Virus record (IMG/VR): IMGVR_UViG_3300045119_000370
Span: 1 to 64,000 of that record
Direction: 5' to 3' (one strand)
Origin: a virus
Length of the DNA: 64,000 bases
Numbering within the stretch: the stretch's first letter is position 1; the number at the start of each line of letters is the position of its first letter. A model generated the notes under the pieces. That model did not search any database. It was not told the DNA's origin and was given only the letters and a program-made list of their open reading frames with translations. The position numbers and the translations under genes are program-made. Shown here one piece after another: positions 17,806-25,123 of the stretch.

Positions 17806-18524
17806 CCGTGCTCAATCCGTTCATGGCGCGCTGCGTCAAGCGACTGGTCGATGGTGGCCTAATCGGCCGCGTCATCGAGTTCGGCAATCAGCGCTATGGT
17901 GCCAAGGGCGTCGTCAAGGGCACCGAGAAGGCGACTACTACCGAGCAGTTTTACAGGGCGCTGGGCTTCACCGAGTACGTGGCGATTGACGTTAACAATA
18001 ACATGGGCGCGGTGATCGCCGACCTCAACGAGCCAATCAGCAGCCATATCATTGGTAAGTACGATTTGGTTACCAATAACGGCACTGGCGAACATTTATT
18101 CGATCAGTGCATGGTGTTCACGAACGCGCACGACCTGTGCAAGCTTGCCGGCGTCATGCTGCACGTGCTGCCGTTCTCGCCATGGATCAATCATGGCTTC
18201 TACAGCTACAATCCGATTTTGTTCCGCGATCTCGCGGCCGCCAACGGCTACCGCATCATGTTCATCTCCATCGATCACCGCAACGGTGGCAACAACGACG
18301 TGCTGGGCAACGCCGAGCCGTGGCTGTACCAAGAGAAGAACCCGGAGGGTCTCATCGCCTTCATGAACAAGAAACGGGCGAAGGCCCCGACCCCTGACCT
18401 GCTTCTTGGCGTCGCTTTGCAGAAGCAGTCGGCCGACCCGTTCCGCAAGCCGCTGCAAGGCAAATACCAGACCGACGTGGCGAGCGTCGCCTTGCGCGAC
18501 AAGTACCGACCGGTGACACCATGA
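17802..18524 (+). CDS. Methyltransferase-like protein
   Basis: A 240-residue Rossmann-type protein. VIEFGNQRYG replaces the usual GxGxG of motif I; YVAIDVNNNMGAVIADLN and YDLVTNNGTGEHLF match motifs II-IV, and HVLPFSPWINHGFYSYNP recalls methyltransferases of sugar loci. GTG start overlaps the gene before. The altered motif I makes SAM binding likely but unproved. Confidence 0.6.
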   Translation: MTVLNPFMARCVKRLVDGGLIGRVIEFGNQRYGAKGVVKGTEKATTTEQFYRALGFTEYVAIDVNNNMGAVIADLNEPISSHIIGKYDLVTNNGTGEHLFDQCMVFTNAHDLCKLAGVMLHVLPFSPWINHGFYSYNPILFRDLAAANGYRIMFISIDHRNGGNNDVLGNAEPWLYQEKNPEGLIAFMNKKRAKAPTPDLLLGVALQKQSADPFRKPLQGKYQTDVASVALRDKYRPVTP

Positions 18525-19324
18525 ACTTGTCGATCTTGCAGCGCGCCGGCACCCCGTACTTCTCGCCCTACCCGCACATCGTCATCGAGAACTGCCTGCC
18601 CGACGAGCTATACGACGAATTGGAAGCGACGCGGCCGAGCGACGAGTATCTGGTCAATGGTCGACCGTTTAGCTCGAACATGCGGATGGACCTGCACGCG
18701 CGCGAACTCTTGTTAAAGATGAAGGTGCGCGATCTGACCAACCAGAAACCGTTCGGAATCTGGCGCGAGTTCATCGAGTACCACGTGTCGAACGCGTTCT
18801 GGCAGGAGGTCATCAAGGTCTTCGATGCCGAGCTTGGTCCGGGCAGCGCCATGGCTGGTTGGATGCTGAACTTTACTGGACAGCCGTTGTCCCTCATACC
18901 GACGATCATTCGCACCGAGCCGCCGTCGAAGAAGGCGATCTCGATGGACGTCAACGTCGGTGTCAACACGCCGGTCGTCGGCCCGGCCACCAGTGTGCGC
19001 GGCCCGCACGTCGACAACCCCATCGAGGTGTTCGCGGCGATGCTCTACATGCCGCCCAAGGACGCGCCCGACGAGGGCGGCGACTTCGTCATCTACGAGA
19101 AGAGCCGGACGGTGCGCTTCGAGGGCAAGGCCGAGGTCCGCGCCACCGACGTGAGATCGTTGGTCGAGCATGCCCGTATTAAGTACAAGCGAAATACTAT
19201 GGTGGCCTTCCTGAACTCGGTTCACGCGATCCACGGTGTGACGCCGCGTTTAAGTCGCGATTTCCGCCGGCTGGTCAATTTCATCGTCGAATTGCCCTTT
19301 GCACAGTTCGAGTTGCCACGCTGA
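18521..19324 (+). CDS. 2-oxoglutarate/Fe(II) dioxygenase
   Basis: Predicted 2OG-Fe(II) oxygenase with a jelly-roll core. The iron triad reads GPHVD (His163, Asp165) and HAIHG (His238); Arg250 in RRLVNF would bind 2-oxoglutarate. DEGGDFVIYE lies between, as in prolyl-hydroxylase-like enzymes. 267 residues, cytoplasmic. In this cassette it may hydroxylate a lipid, sugar or peptide acceptor; the substrate is not evident. Confidence 0.75.
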   Translation: MNLSILQRAGTPYFSPYPHIVIENCLPDELYDELEATRPSDEYLVNGRPFSSNMRMDLHARELLLKMKVRDLTNQKPFGIWREFIEYHVSNAFWQEVIKVFDAELGPGSAMAGWMLNFTGQPLSLIPTIIRTEPPSKKAISMDVNVGVNTPVVGPATSVRGPHVDNPIEVFAAMLYMPPKDAPDEGGDFVIYEKSRTVRFEGKAEVRATDVRSLVEHARIKYKRNTMVAFLNSVHAIHGVTPRLSRDFRRLVNFIVELPFAQFELPR

Positions 19325-20163
19325 TGGGCGTCGGTGACGAACTCATGGCGATGGGTGACGCGGCCCGCTTGCGCGGCGGCCGCGAGATCAAGGTCGCCAT
19401 CGGCGACGGCCGCTCGCCCTACACATCGCCGCTGCACCAGAACGTGCCATGGCTGTGGAAGTCCGGCGAGCGCATCCCGGCCGACGCGCACTGGATCATC
19501 AGCCACCCCGGCAACCGGCCCTATTGCGATTACGACCGCATGATCCGCGAGGCGCGCGAGCGCTTCGGCTGGAAAGGAGGAATAGACGGCAAACAGGCGT
19601 TTCAACTCCTTAAGCGCAAATACTGGCGGCAGAGCTACCACGCGACGCCGGCACCGGTTGCCTTGACCGACTGGGAGTGCGCCATGGGTCGCCTCCTGAT
19701 CAACCAACTTGAGGGGACGCTCGTCCTGATCGAGCCGAACATCAAGCCGGGTGCACCCGAGAATAAGCGGTGGCCGTTCGCCCGCTACCAACAGGTGGTA
19801 AACGCGTACAAGGACCGCTGCACCTTCGTCCAATTCGGGCGGCCGCTGCTCGATGGTGCCGTTGCATTGGCCGCGCAGCCCGTCAGGATCGCGCTGGGGC
19901 TGCTCATGGCGGTCGACGCCTATGTCGGCACCGAGGGCTTTCTGCACCACGCTGCGGCCGCTCTGGGCAAGCCTGCCGTGGTGATCTTCGGCGGCTACAT
20001 CAACCCGAAGGTCACCGGATACGCCAGCCACCAGAACTTGTGGGTGGAATGCGAGGACGAGGGATGCCCCGGGCCGACGCCGGCCGGCGAGGCGGCGCTG
20101 GCGGCGATCACCGTCAAGCAGGTGGTCGCGGCGCTCGATCTGGCGCTTGATGGGAGGGAATGA
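19324..20163 (+). CDS. GT9-like (heptosyltransferase-type) glycosyltransferase
   Basis: GT-B type protein resembling ADP-heptose:LPS heptosyltransferases in its C-terminal half: LVLIEPNIKP, then DAYVGTEGFLHHAAAALGKP and VVIFGGYINPK, which match the nucleotide-sugar-binding region. The N-terminal half begins GDELMAMGDA, a GDELM-type loop. 279 residues. ATG overlaps the stop of the oxygenase. Suggests a heptose- or LPS-core-like acceptor, inferred. Confidence 0.7.
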   Translation: MGVGDELMAMGDAARLRGGREIKVAIGDGRSPYTSPLHQNVPWLWKSGERIPADAHWIISHPGNRPYCDYDRMIREARERFGWKGGIDGKQAFQLLKRKYWRQSYHATPAPVALTDWECAMGRLLINQLEGTLVLIEPNIKPGAPENKRWPFARYQQVVNAYKDRCTFVQFGRPLLDGAVALAAQPVRIALGLLMAVDAYVGTEGFLHHAAAALGKPAVVIFGGYINPKVTGYASHQNLWVECEDEGCPGPTPAGEAALAAITVKQVVAALDLALDGRE

Positions 20164-20450
20164 TGAAAAAGCCGCGATTTGATTTAGCCAAGCTTCAGCC
20201 GCGACAGTATGTTCAGCCGCGCATTCTCGATTTTGACGATGATGATGCGGAAACCGAGCCGGAAACCGAGCCTAAGAAATTCGAGAATATAGCGGTCCCT
20301 TTTTGTCACACAGAAGATGGTCGGTGTTATTTGACCGAGCGACAGCTATCGGAAAATCCTTACTTACGGGACTTCGTCGACCGCTTTCGTGATTGCTTTA
20401 CCTTCGATATGAGGAGCTACACTTACTGGTTTGAGGAAAAGAAACCGTAA
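20160..20450 (+). CDS. Small acidic protein, AT-richer
   Basis: A 96-residue protein with an Asp/Glu run (DFDDDDAETEPETEP) and an aromatic C-terminus (FDMRSYTYWFEEKKP). GGGAGGGA precedes tandem ATGATG. Its codons look more AT-rich than those of the neighbours, hinting at separate origin. No family recognised. Confidence 0.5.
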   Translation: MMKKPRFDLAKLQPRQYVQPRILDFDDDDAETEPETEPKKFENIAVPFCHTEDGRCYLTERQLSENPYLRDFVDRFRDCFTFDMRSYTYWFEEKKP

Positions 20451-20476
20451 ACGGCTGACCGACGAGGGAGAATCAC

Positions 20477-21178
20477 GTGCAGGAAGTTAAGGGCATCTGG
20501 CTACCCGACGACGAAGTCCACTTCGTCAAGATGGTCAAGGAAGGCCCCGAGTTCGCCGGCAAGGGCACCTATCAGTTGCGTAAGATCGAGGCCGTCATCC
20601 CCTACGTTAGGAACTTTCGCCATGCCGTCGACGTCGGCGCGCATAGCGGCATGTGGGCGCGCGTGCTCCTTCACTACTTCAGCAAGCTTACTGCGTTCGA
20701 ACCGATGCCGGCGCACATCGAGTGCTTCTTTCGCAACGTCGTCATGGGCGATCACGTCAAGCTTCACGAGGTGGCGCTGGGCGACAAGACCGGCATGGTG
20801 ACCTTTCACACTGCACGCGGTTCGACCGGCAACACACGTGTTCAAGACGACGGCGAGCGCACAGCCCAGCCTTACGCCAAAGAGGCGGTGATCTTCGAGA
20901 ACCCCGGCGAAGCCATGATGATGCGGCTCGATGATTGCGTGCTCGTCGACCCGGTCGTCGACCTCATCAAGGTCGACTGCGAGGGCTACGAGTATTTTGT
21001 GCTCAAGGGCGGCGAGGAGACCATCAAGCGAACGCACCCGGTGATCATCGTCGAACAGAAAGTGGGCAAGGGCGCACAGTACGGCATCGACGATCTGGCC
21101 GCGTGCACGCTCCTCGAATCGTGGGGGATGAAGCGTAAGAAGGTCATTTCGGGCGACTACATCTACACTTGGAAATGA
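20477..21178 (+). CDS. FkbM-family methyltransferase
   Basis: FkbM-type SAM methyltransferase, which usually O-methylates sugars or polyketides. AVDVGAHSGMWARVLLHYF is motif I, AFEPMPAHIECFFRN the acidic SAM-ribose motif, LHEVALGD and LIKVDCEGYEYFVLKGGEE the hallmark of the family, with IIVEQK at the end. 233 residues, GTG start after GAGGGAGAATCAC. Fits as the last methyl-capping step for a glycan. Confidence 0.82.
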   Translation: MQEVKGIWLPDDEVHFVKMVKEGPEFAGKGTYQLRKIEAVIPYVRNFRHAVDVGAHSGMWARVLLHYFSKLTAFEPMPAHIECFFRNVVMGDHVKLHEVALGDKTGMVTFHTARGSTGNTRVQDDGERTAQPYAKEAVIFENPGEAMMMRLDDCVLVDPVVDLIKVDCEGYEYFVLKGGEETIKRTHPVIIVEQKVGKGAQYGIDDLAACTLLESWGMKRKKVISGDYIYTWK

Positions 21179-22005
21179 GCACGAACCGCACTGTCTGGAT
21201 GTGCATCTCGCCCAACCGTGTCGAGAAGAGCGGCCGCGTCATGAAGGCGTTGGCCGCCGGTTGGCCGGGCGCGGTCGTGGTCACTGGCCCGCCGCCCGAG
21301 GACGGCAACTTGTTCGTCTGCTTCGGTCAGATATGGCTGGCGGAAGACCTGATCAAGAAAGCCATCCCGCAGCGCCGGCCCTTCTTTCAGGTCGACAACG
21401 GCTTCTGGAAGCCGAGCCGAGGTCAGCCGCATGGCTACTACCGACTGATGTACTCGCGCCCCGATCCGGTGTTCGTCACCGATCTGACACTGCTCCAGCA
21501 GCGCATGCGTGATGGTGGCCCCGATCTCATCGTGCCCTACAAGCCCCTGCGGCAGGCCGGCGAGCACGTCCTCATAGCCATGCCCGGCGAGGAGTTCGGG
21601 CGCGCGCACGGCCTCGACATGCGACCGTGGATGAAGACCATCGTCGAGCGGGTCAGGACGGTCACCAAGCGACGCGTCATCGTGCGTGACCGCATGGCAA
21701 CCAGTTCGCTGTCTTTCGATCTCAGGCATTGCTGGGCGATGGTGACGCACTCGTCGAATGTGGCGGTCGATGCGATCCTCGCCGGCATTCCGGTGTTCGT
21801 CGAGCCGACCTCGATGGCCGCGCCGGTCGGCAACCTGTCACTCGACAAGCTGGAAACCCCGACCTTCCCGGCGGGCGACCTGTTCTACACGTGGTGGACC
21901 AGCCTGATGTGCCAGCAGTTCACCTTCGCCGAGATGCGCAAGGGCGTCGCGCACCACTTCTTGTCGACGATCCATGGTATTGGACAGTCCGGGACTGTCC
22001 AATGA
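21175..22005 (+). CDS. GT-B / capsule-polysaccharide-type glycosyltransferase
   Basis: A 276-residue protein resembling KpsC/KpsS-like transferases: HCWAMVTHSSNVAVDAILAG is the conserved Ser-Ser-Asn loop that binds the sugar nucleotide, followed by IPVFVEPTSMAAPVGN. The N-terminal half has Rossmann-like strands (GAVVVTGPPP; NLFVCFG). ATG 21175 overlaps the previous stop and is preferred to TTG 21169. Its last codons lie in a perfect inverted repeat that runs into the next start codon. Confidence 0.62.
   Translation: MSTNRTVWMCISPNRVEKSGRVMKALAAGWPGAVVVTGPPPEDGNLFVCFGQIWLAEDLIKKAIPQRRPFFQVDNGFWKPSRGQPHGYYRLMYSRPDPVFVTDLTLLQQRMRDGGPDLIVPYKPLRQAGEHVLIAMPGEEFGRAHGLDMRPWMKTIVERVRTVTKRRVIVRDRMATSSLSFDLRHCWAMVTHSSNVAVDAILAGIPVFVEPTSMAAPVGNLSLDKLETPTFPAGDLFYTWWTSLMCQQFTFAEMRKGVAHHFLSTIHGIGQSGTVQ
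21979..22003. promoter_or_regulatory. Perfect 12-base inverted repeat covering a start codon
   Basis: Arms ATTGGACAGTCC and GGACTGTCCAAT with a single G between them. The right arm ends inside ATG 22002, so in RNA the hairpin would hide the start codon of the next gene; in DNA it is a candidate operator. No T-run follows, so it is not a terminator. Confidence 0.5.
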
Positions 22006-22214
22006 GCGATCTCACCGAGGCTGACGTCGAGCGGATCAACGGCGTGCTCGACCGGCTCAAGTGCCGGTTCGGCTGCGACGCGCCGGTCGTCGGCCTCTTT
22101 CACATCCCGGAAGGCTGCTGGTGCTGGCCAGACCCGTTGCAAGCGTTGTGCGGTCAGCACGCGATCAAGACGCAGAGCTTGGGTCCGATCACATGCCTGT
22201 TCGAGCGGCTATGA
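22002..22214 (+). CDS. Small Cys-containing protein
   Basis: A 70-residue protein with cysteines in KCRFGC, GCWCW, LC and TC, which could form a metal site. ATGA overlap with the gene before and a four-base overlap with the gene after. Its start codon is inside an inverted repeat. No family recognised. Confidence 0.5.
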   Translation: MSDLTEADVERINGVLDRLKCRFGCDAPVVGLFHIPEGCWCWPDPLQALCGQHAIKTQSLGPITCLFERL

Positions 22215-22540
22215 CCGACGAGGAGATCGTCGCGTTTGCCACCGACTTCCGCGAGGGCATCCTCGACGGTGACGATCCTCACGGTCGCTGCTTCATGGTG
22301 TGTGCGCCGATGGTGACGCTGCTTAATATGTACGGCGTCAAATGCGAGATGGTCGAAGGACCGGTCACGGTCAGCACCGACTTCGACAATCACGTCTGGC
22401 TGGAGTTGGACGACGGTCGCGTCCTCGACCCGACCGCCGATCAGTTCAATGGCTCGCAGCGTCGGGCGTTGCCACCGGTATATCTTGGTCCACCGACGGC
22501 GATCCACCGGTCGAAGGGAGTTTTTCGTCGTCGCCTGTAG
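22211..22540 (+). CDS. Transglutaminase-like/papain-fold small protein
   Basis: A 109-residue protein with a Cys-His-Asp arrangement: RCFMVCAPMVTLLNMYG (Cys before a helix), DNHVWLELDDG (His) and VLDPTADQF (Asp). This is the order of the transglutaminase-like/papain fold and recalls small phage proteins and lasso-peptide proteases. It could be a peptidase or an inactive binding domain. Last gene of the glycan cassette; its end overlaps an opposite-strand gene by 95 bases. Confidence 0.6.
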   Translation: MTDEEIVAFATDFREGILDGDDPHGRCFMVCAPMVTLLNMYGVKCEMVEGPVTVSTDFDNHVWLELDDGRVLDPTADQFNGSQRRALPPVYLGPPTAIHRSKGVFRRRL

Positions 22541-22742
22541 CCTCTTCCTTGGTCGGGTCAGCGTGCACGAACGAAGGATCAGTATGGTGGCAAGCGCCGG
22601 CCGCGTCGCGGCCCGGCGTCGGGCTTAGGGTCATCGGCCCGTTCTCACAAGTGCAGTGATGCGTCGGATCGGGGACCGGGCAGTGCGCCAGCGCGGGGGA
22701 GAGCGCGGCGAGGGACAGGGCACAAGCGAAGATCAAACGCAT
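22446..22742 (-). CDS. Secreted small Cys-containing protein
   Basis: A 98-residue protein with a clear signal peptide (MRLIFACALSLAALSPALA, cleavage after ALA) and a mature part with four Cys and several His and Pro. GGAGG lies nine bases before ATG. The Cys just after the site is not in a standard lipobox. It overlaps the convergent cassette gene at their 3' ends. Possibly a periplasmic cargo or spanin-like product; not recognised. Confidence 0.55.
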   Translation of the reverse strand: MRLIFACALSLAALSPALAHCPVPDPTHHCTCENGPMTLSPTPGRDAAGACHHTDPSFVHADPTKEEATGDDEKLPSTGGSPSVDQDIPVATPDAASH

Positions 22743-22780
22743 GGTGGAGTGCCTCCGATTCTAGGGACACCCCACCCATA

Positions 22781-22948
22781 TCACTTTTGCGCGGCAACCC
22801 AAACCTTGGCGTCGGCCATCGTGGCGAAGACGCCGACCGGCTCGAAAACCCTGACGCCGAAGTTGGGGGACTTGTCCGCCCTGTGGACGAATGCAGGCTT
22901 CTCGTTCGCCTCGTAGAACTTCTTCTCGTCTTGCTTGATAACGAACAT
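22781..22948 (-). CDS. Small protein, 55 aa
   Basis: Begins MFVIKQDEKKFYEANEK and ends DAKVWVAAQK, with a compact beta-alpha-type pattern and a VFATMADAKVW helix. AAGGAGTGACCA precedes ATG. Three bases separate it from the gene upstream, so it belongs to a minus-strand chain of early-type genes. Function unknown. Confidence 0.6.
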   Translation of the reverse strand: MFVIKQDEKKFYEANEKPAFVHRADKSPNFGVRVFEPVGVFATMADAKVWVAAQK

Positions 22949-22951
22949 TGG

Positions 22952-23077
22952 TCACTCCTTGGTCCCCTTCTCGGCGACGAGCTTGCGCCACGCCGCCATG
23001 ACTTCATCACGTTGGTGCTTGGTCATGGTGCGTCCCATCATGAGGACTAGCGCCATCAGCTTTTCGGTCTCGGTCAT
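22952..23077 (-). CDS. Small helical protein, 41 aa
   Basis: Begins MTETEKLMALVLMMGRTMTK and is almost wholly helical, ending VAEKGTKE. GGAGAACTGACC precedes ATG. Its stop is three bases from the next start, which supports it as real. Function unknown. Confidence 0.5.
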   Translation of the reverse strand: MTETEKLMALVLMMGRTMTKHQRDEVMAAWRKLVAEKGTKE

Positions 23078-23079
23078 GG

Positions 23080-23310
23080 TCAGTTCTCCAGATTGAAGAT
23101 GCTCGGCCGCGTCCACTCAGCCAGAAGCGTGCCCTTGTCGTTGTAGTTGGCGTAGTGGCGAAGCTCGACGCGCAGATTGAACGTGCCGCCCTGCGCGCCT
23201 GCGAACGCTTCCCGTGCTTGCTCCTCTGTGTCGAATTCCACACTGTGACCCGGACCATCAGTCCGGTTGACATACAGTCGATAGAGCGGAAAATACTCGT
23301 CGATTCCCAT
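23080..23310 (-). CDS. Small protein, 76 aa
   Basis: A 76-residue protein starting MGIDEYFPLYRLYVNRT; it has a FDTEEQAREAF helix and a beta-rich remainder. Leader AAGGGACCACGACC before ATG is a variant of the early leader. Part of the minus-strand chain. Function unknown. Confidence 0.6.
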   Translation of the reverse strand: MGIDEYFPLYRLYVNRTDGPGHSVEFDTEEQAREAFAGAQGGTFNLRVELRHYANYNDKGTLLAEWTRPSIFNLEN

Positions 23311-23322
23311 GGTCGTGGTCCC

Positions 23323-23523
23323 TTACTTGGTAAGACCGCGCGCGTCCTTCTCTACAAAGCCGACGGCCTTGAGGAAGCGCACGGTGTCGAAGCGGTCGTT
23401 CTCTTTCTTGAACTCGTTGGCGAAGCCAGTGGCGAGCTTGGTCACAGTGGCGAGGTCCGCGCCGTTATCGTTGAGCGCGTCCTTGAGAACGCGGGCGACG
23501 AGTTCGAAGTGTTTCTTGGTCAT
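23323..23523 (-). CDS. Small helical early protein
   Basis: A 66-residue helical protein (MTKKHFELVARVLKDALNDN at the start). The leader GAAGGGACCAAGACC directly before ATG fixes the start and discards the longer frame. FVARVLKDAL-type and AVGFVEKDARG segments recall small phage proteins found in many copies. Driven by the promoter at 23549-23577. Confidence 0.65.
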   Translation of the reverse strand: MTKKHFELVARVLKDALNDNGADLATVTKLATGFANEFKKENDRFDTVRFLKAVGFVEKDARGLTK

Positions 23524-23548
23524 GGTCTTGGTCCCTTCCTTCTTTACA

Positions 23549-23577
23549 TCATATAAACACTGCGCGCCGGATTTCAA
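23549..23577 (-). promoter_or_regulatory. Early promoter
   Basis: TTGAAA, 17-base spacer, ATATGA on the minus strand, 25 bases before the leader of the gene at 23523. The 17-base dyad CTTTACATCATATAAAC overlaps the -10. Confidence 0.6.
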
Positions 23578-23603
23578 GTGTTTGCCGGCGCGCGCCGGTC
23601 GCT

Positions 23604-23810
23604 TTAGTAAATGTTGACGACCTTGTGCCGATTGTAGGTCTCGTTGATCTTGATCTGCTTCTGGTCCTGCTTGCCGGTGCCTTTGCAGCTGAAGCACATG
23701 CCGCCGTGGCTCATCTTGCCGTTGACGCTGGTGCCCCACTGGTAGACCCCGGTCCCCTTGCACTTCTGGCAGACGCCGGGCTTGCTGTTGACTACTGCGA
23801 AGTCGGTCAT
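23604..23810 (-). CDS. DnaJ-type zinc-finger small protein
   Basis: A 68-residue protein with two CxxCxGxG-type motifs, CQKCKGTG and CFSCKGTG, separated by 17 residues: one complete DnaJ-like zinc site (two Cys pairs). Zinc-finger proteins of this size in phages may act as adaptors or anti-sigma-like factors; the role is not known. Start fixed by GAAGGGACCAAGACC before ATG. Confidence 0.7.
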   Translation of the reverse strand: MTDFAVVNSKPGVCQKCKGTGVYQWGTSVNGKMSHGGMCFSCKGTGKQDQKQIKINETYNRHKVVNIY

Positions 23811-23916
23811 GGTCTTGGTCCCTTCGTTCTTCCTACGCACTAGAGGTAAGCGCTCTTTAGCTGATATCAAGTGCACTGACGCATGGCAGATATGAAATAA
23901 GTGTACGGTGTCCAGC

Positions 23917-23945
23917 TTGACAACAGACATAGGCCCCTCTATCTC
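23917..23945 (+). promoter_or_regulatory. Strong sigma70-like promoter for non-coding RNA
   Basis: TTGACA, exactly 17 bases, TATCTC, pointing right into a 400-base stretch without a credible gene. The predicted transcript would start near 23951. It has the consensus -35 and lacks the early-gene dyad, so it may be constitutive. Confidence 0.6.
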
Positions 23946-23951
23946 ATGGTC

Positions 23952-24230
23952 GTGGTCGTGAACTGAGAACGGGGTCCGGGAGAGCCGGTGAACCGGAAGC
24001 AGGGGCGGCCATGGAGTTCCGGCTTACCGGAGCGAGTTCCACGGGCCACTCTTATGACCGTGTGCCAGATGACGAGTCTGGTAATGTCCGAAGGCCAAGG
24101 GCAGCACGCGAGGGGTGAGAAAACTGGGAGGGCGGTTCTAGACCGCCGTCGAGACGGTCCCTCTGTCTCCGCTTCGGTAAGCCGGAACAGTGATCTCAGG
24201 TGAGCCGCTCACAATGGAGTACAGGCTCGA
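23952..24230 (+). ncRNA. Structured RNA, HEARO/IscB omega-RNA-like (no nuclease nearby)
   Basis: Highly structured non-coding stretch within a 546-base gap. Visible helices include CCGG-TGAA-CCGG, TCCGG-CTTA-CCGGA, CACGG/CCGTG closing a GCCACTCTTATGA loop, CCAGA/TCTGG, GGCGGT/ACCGCC, and GAGGG/CCCTC around the last. The order of GGCCACTCTTATGAC, GGTAATGTCC-AAGG-AAGGGCA and GGTGAGAAAACTGGGAG agrees with what is remembered of the HEARO RNA that precedes iscB and acts as guide RNA. No HNH/RuvC gene follows. In such RNAs the guide is 5', so the 15-20 bases after 23951 would be the guide. Identity needs a covariance search; the structure itself is clear. Confidence 0.5.
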
Positions 24231-24356
24231 CGATGCCGGCGGATTAGCTCTCGCATGTGTCCGCTCATGGGTGTCGGTGACCAGCGATGGCGAGTGCGAC
24301 GGTCACGAGGGCGGGATGCCCCGGCGGTTCGCCTGAGAACACTGAAGGAGGGGACC
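24231..24356 (+). other. Non-coding 3' extension of the structured region
   Basis: No credible gene. It has a GTGAGCCGCTCAC hairpin just upstream, a GGTGACC/GGTCAC pairing and GC-rich segments, so the RNA may extend through it to the ribosome site GAAGGAGGGGACC of the next gene. Antisense and forward frames here have no ribosome sites. Confidence 0.4.
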
Positions 24357-24572
24357 ATGGACCGCGAGAAGATCGAGAAGGCGCTGGACGATGGCACGCT
24401 CGCTATCAAGGTCGGCCGCAATTGGGTGCCGGCACGGCGCGGCCTCGCCGCCACCATTGAATTGGCCGATGGCGATTGGTTGATAAGTGTGGTTGGTGGT
24501 CCCAGCCGCGCGCGAGGTTTCATCACCAACATCGAAAACAATCGCGACGGCCGCGATTTCGCATTCGTGTGA
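24357..24572 (+). CDS. Small beta-rich protein
   Basis: A 71-residue protein starting MDREKIEKALDDGTLAIKVG with a helix and then beta strands (WLISVVGG, GFITNIENN). GAAGGAGGGGACC sets the start. First coding gene after the structured RNA; it shows no nuclease motif. Function unknown. Confidence 0.6.
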   Translation: MDREKIEKALDDGTLAIKVGRNWVPARRGLAATIELADGDWLISVVGGPSRARGFITNIENNRDGRDFAFV

Positions 24573-24657
24573 TCCATGCAAGCTTTTGGTCACTGTAGCC
24601 ACGTGTGCTGTCGGCAGGATAAGGTGTGCTGCGGCTGTTGTGGCAGGAGGATCGACC

Positions 24658-24864
24658 ATGGCGCTTTACTGGCACCCGACCGGCCCGCATATGGAGTGGA
24701 CCGAGGGCATACTGCGGATCAGCAACCTCAATCCCGAAGTCAAGACCCAGTGGACGATGACGCGCGGTCAGATGTTTGTGCTCGGTCTGCGTTGTGTGTT
24801 CGCTTCACTGGTCGGCTTGCGCAGCGCTAAGCCGCCGGTCAGTCCACAGGGTGTCAAGCCATGA
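24658..24864 (+). CDS. Small protein of unknown function
   Basis: A 68-residue protein with a Trp-rich N-terminus (MALYWHPTGPHMEWTEG) and a hydrophobic helix (GQMFVLGLRCVFASLVGL) that could touch the membrane. Ribosome site GGCAGGAGGATCGACC. ATGA overlap with the next gene. Confidence 0.5.
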   Translation: MALYWHPTGPHMEWTEGILRISNLNPEVKTQWTMTRGQMFVLGLRCVFASLVGLRSAKPPVSPQGVKP

Positions 24865-25061
24865 AGGTCGGTGAAGGTGTCGCAGTGCGTGAGATCACGC
24901 TGCCGAGCGGGCAGGAGCGTTGGATACCTGCGGTCGTGATCGCTGTCCACGACGAGCACAATTCCTTTTCCGTGGAGGCTTTCAGGGGTCGTGCCTTCGA
25001 CAAAGAAGGTCACACGCGCATGGTGCTGCGCTTCGCCGACAGAGACCGAGGCTGGCGCTAA
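24861..25061 (+). CDS. Small beta-barrel-like protein
   Basis: A 66-residue all-beta protein (VAVREITLPSGQERWIPAVV; HTRMVLRFADRDR), resembling small SH3/KOW-like domains. Coupled to the upstream gene by ATGA. Function unknown. Confidence 0.55.
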   Translation: MKVGEGVAVREITLPSGQERWIPAVVIAVHDEHNSFSVEAFRGRAFDKEGHTRMVLRFADRDRGWR

Positions 25062-25123
25062 TCGGTTGCCAAGGCTGGTAAATGGCGGCATAAAGGCGCG
25101 ACTCACTGAGGAGCGCGCCTCTG

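Noticed and set aside
23842-23870. Minus-strand promoter for the zinc-finger gene at 23810
   Set aside because: TTGATA is present but the -10 (ACCTCT) is too poor to call, though a dyad-like CTTTAGCTGATATCAAG is there.
23988-24203. Forward frame of 71 codons inside the structured RNA region
   Set aside because: No ribosome site, odd composition and dense hairpins; better explained as RNA. The antisense frames 24209-24659 are also unsupported.
23952-24356. Group I or II intron or tRNA-like element
   Set aside because: No intron-coded protein, no domain V-like hairpin and no cloverleaf; flanking genes are intact and not split.
24576-24830. Cys-rich frame MQAFGHCSHVCCRQDK
   Set aside because: No ribosome site, the C-terminal half is antisense-like in composition and it overlaps a better-supported gene at 24658.
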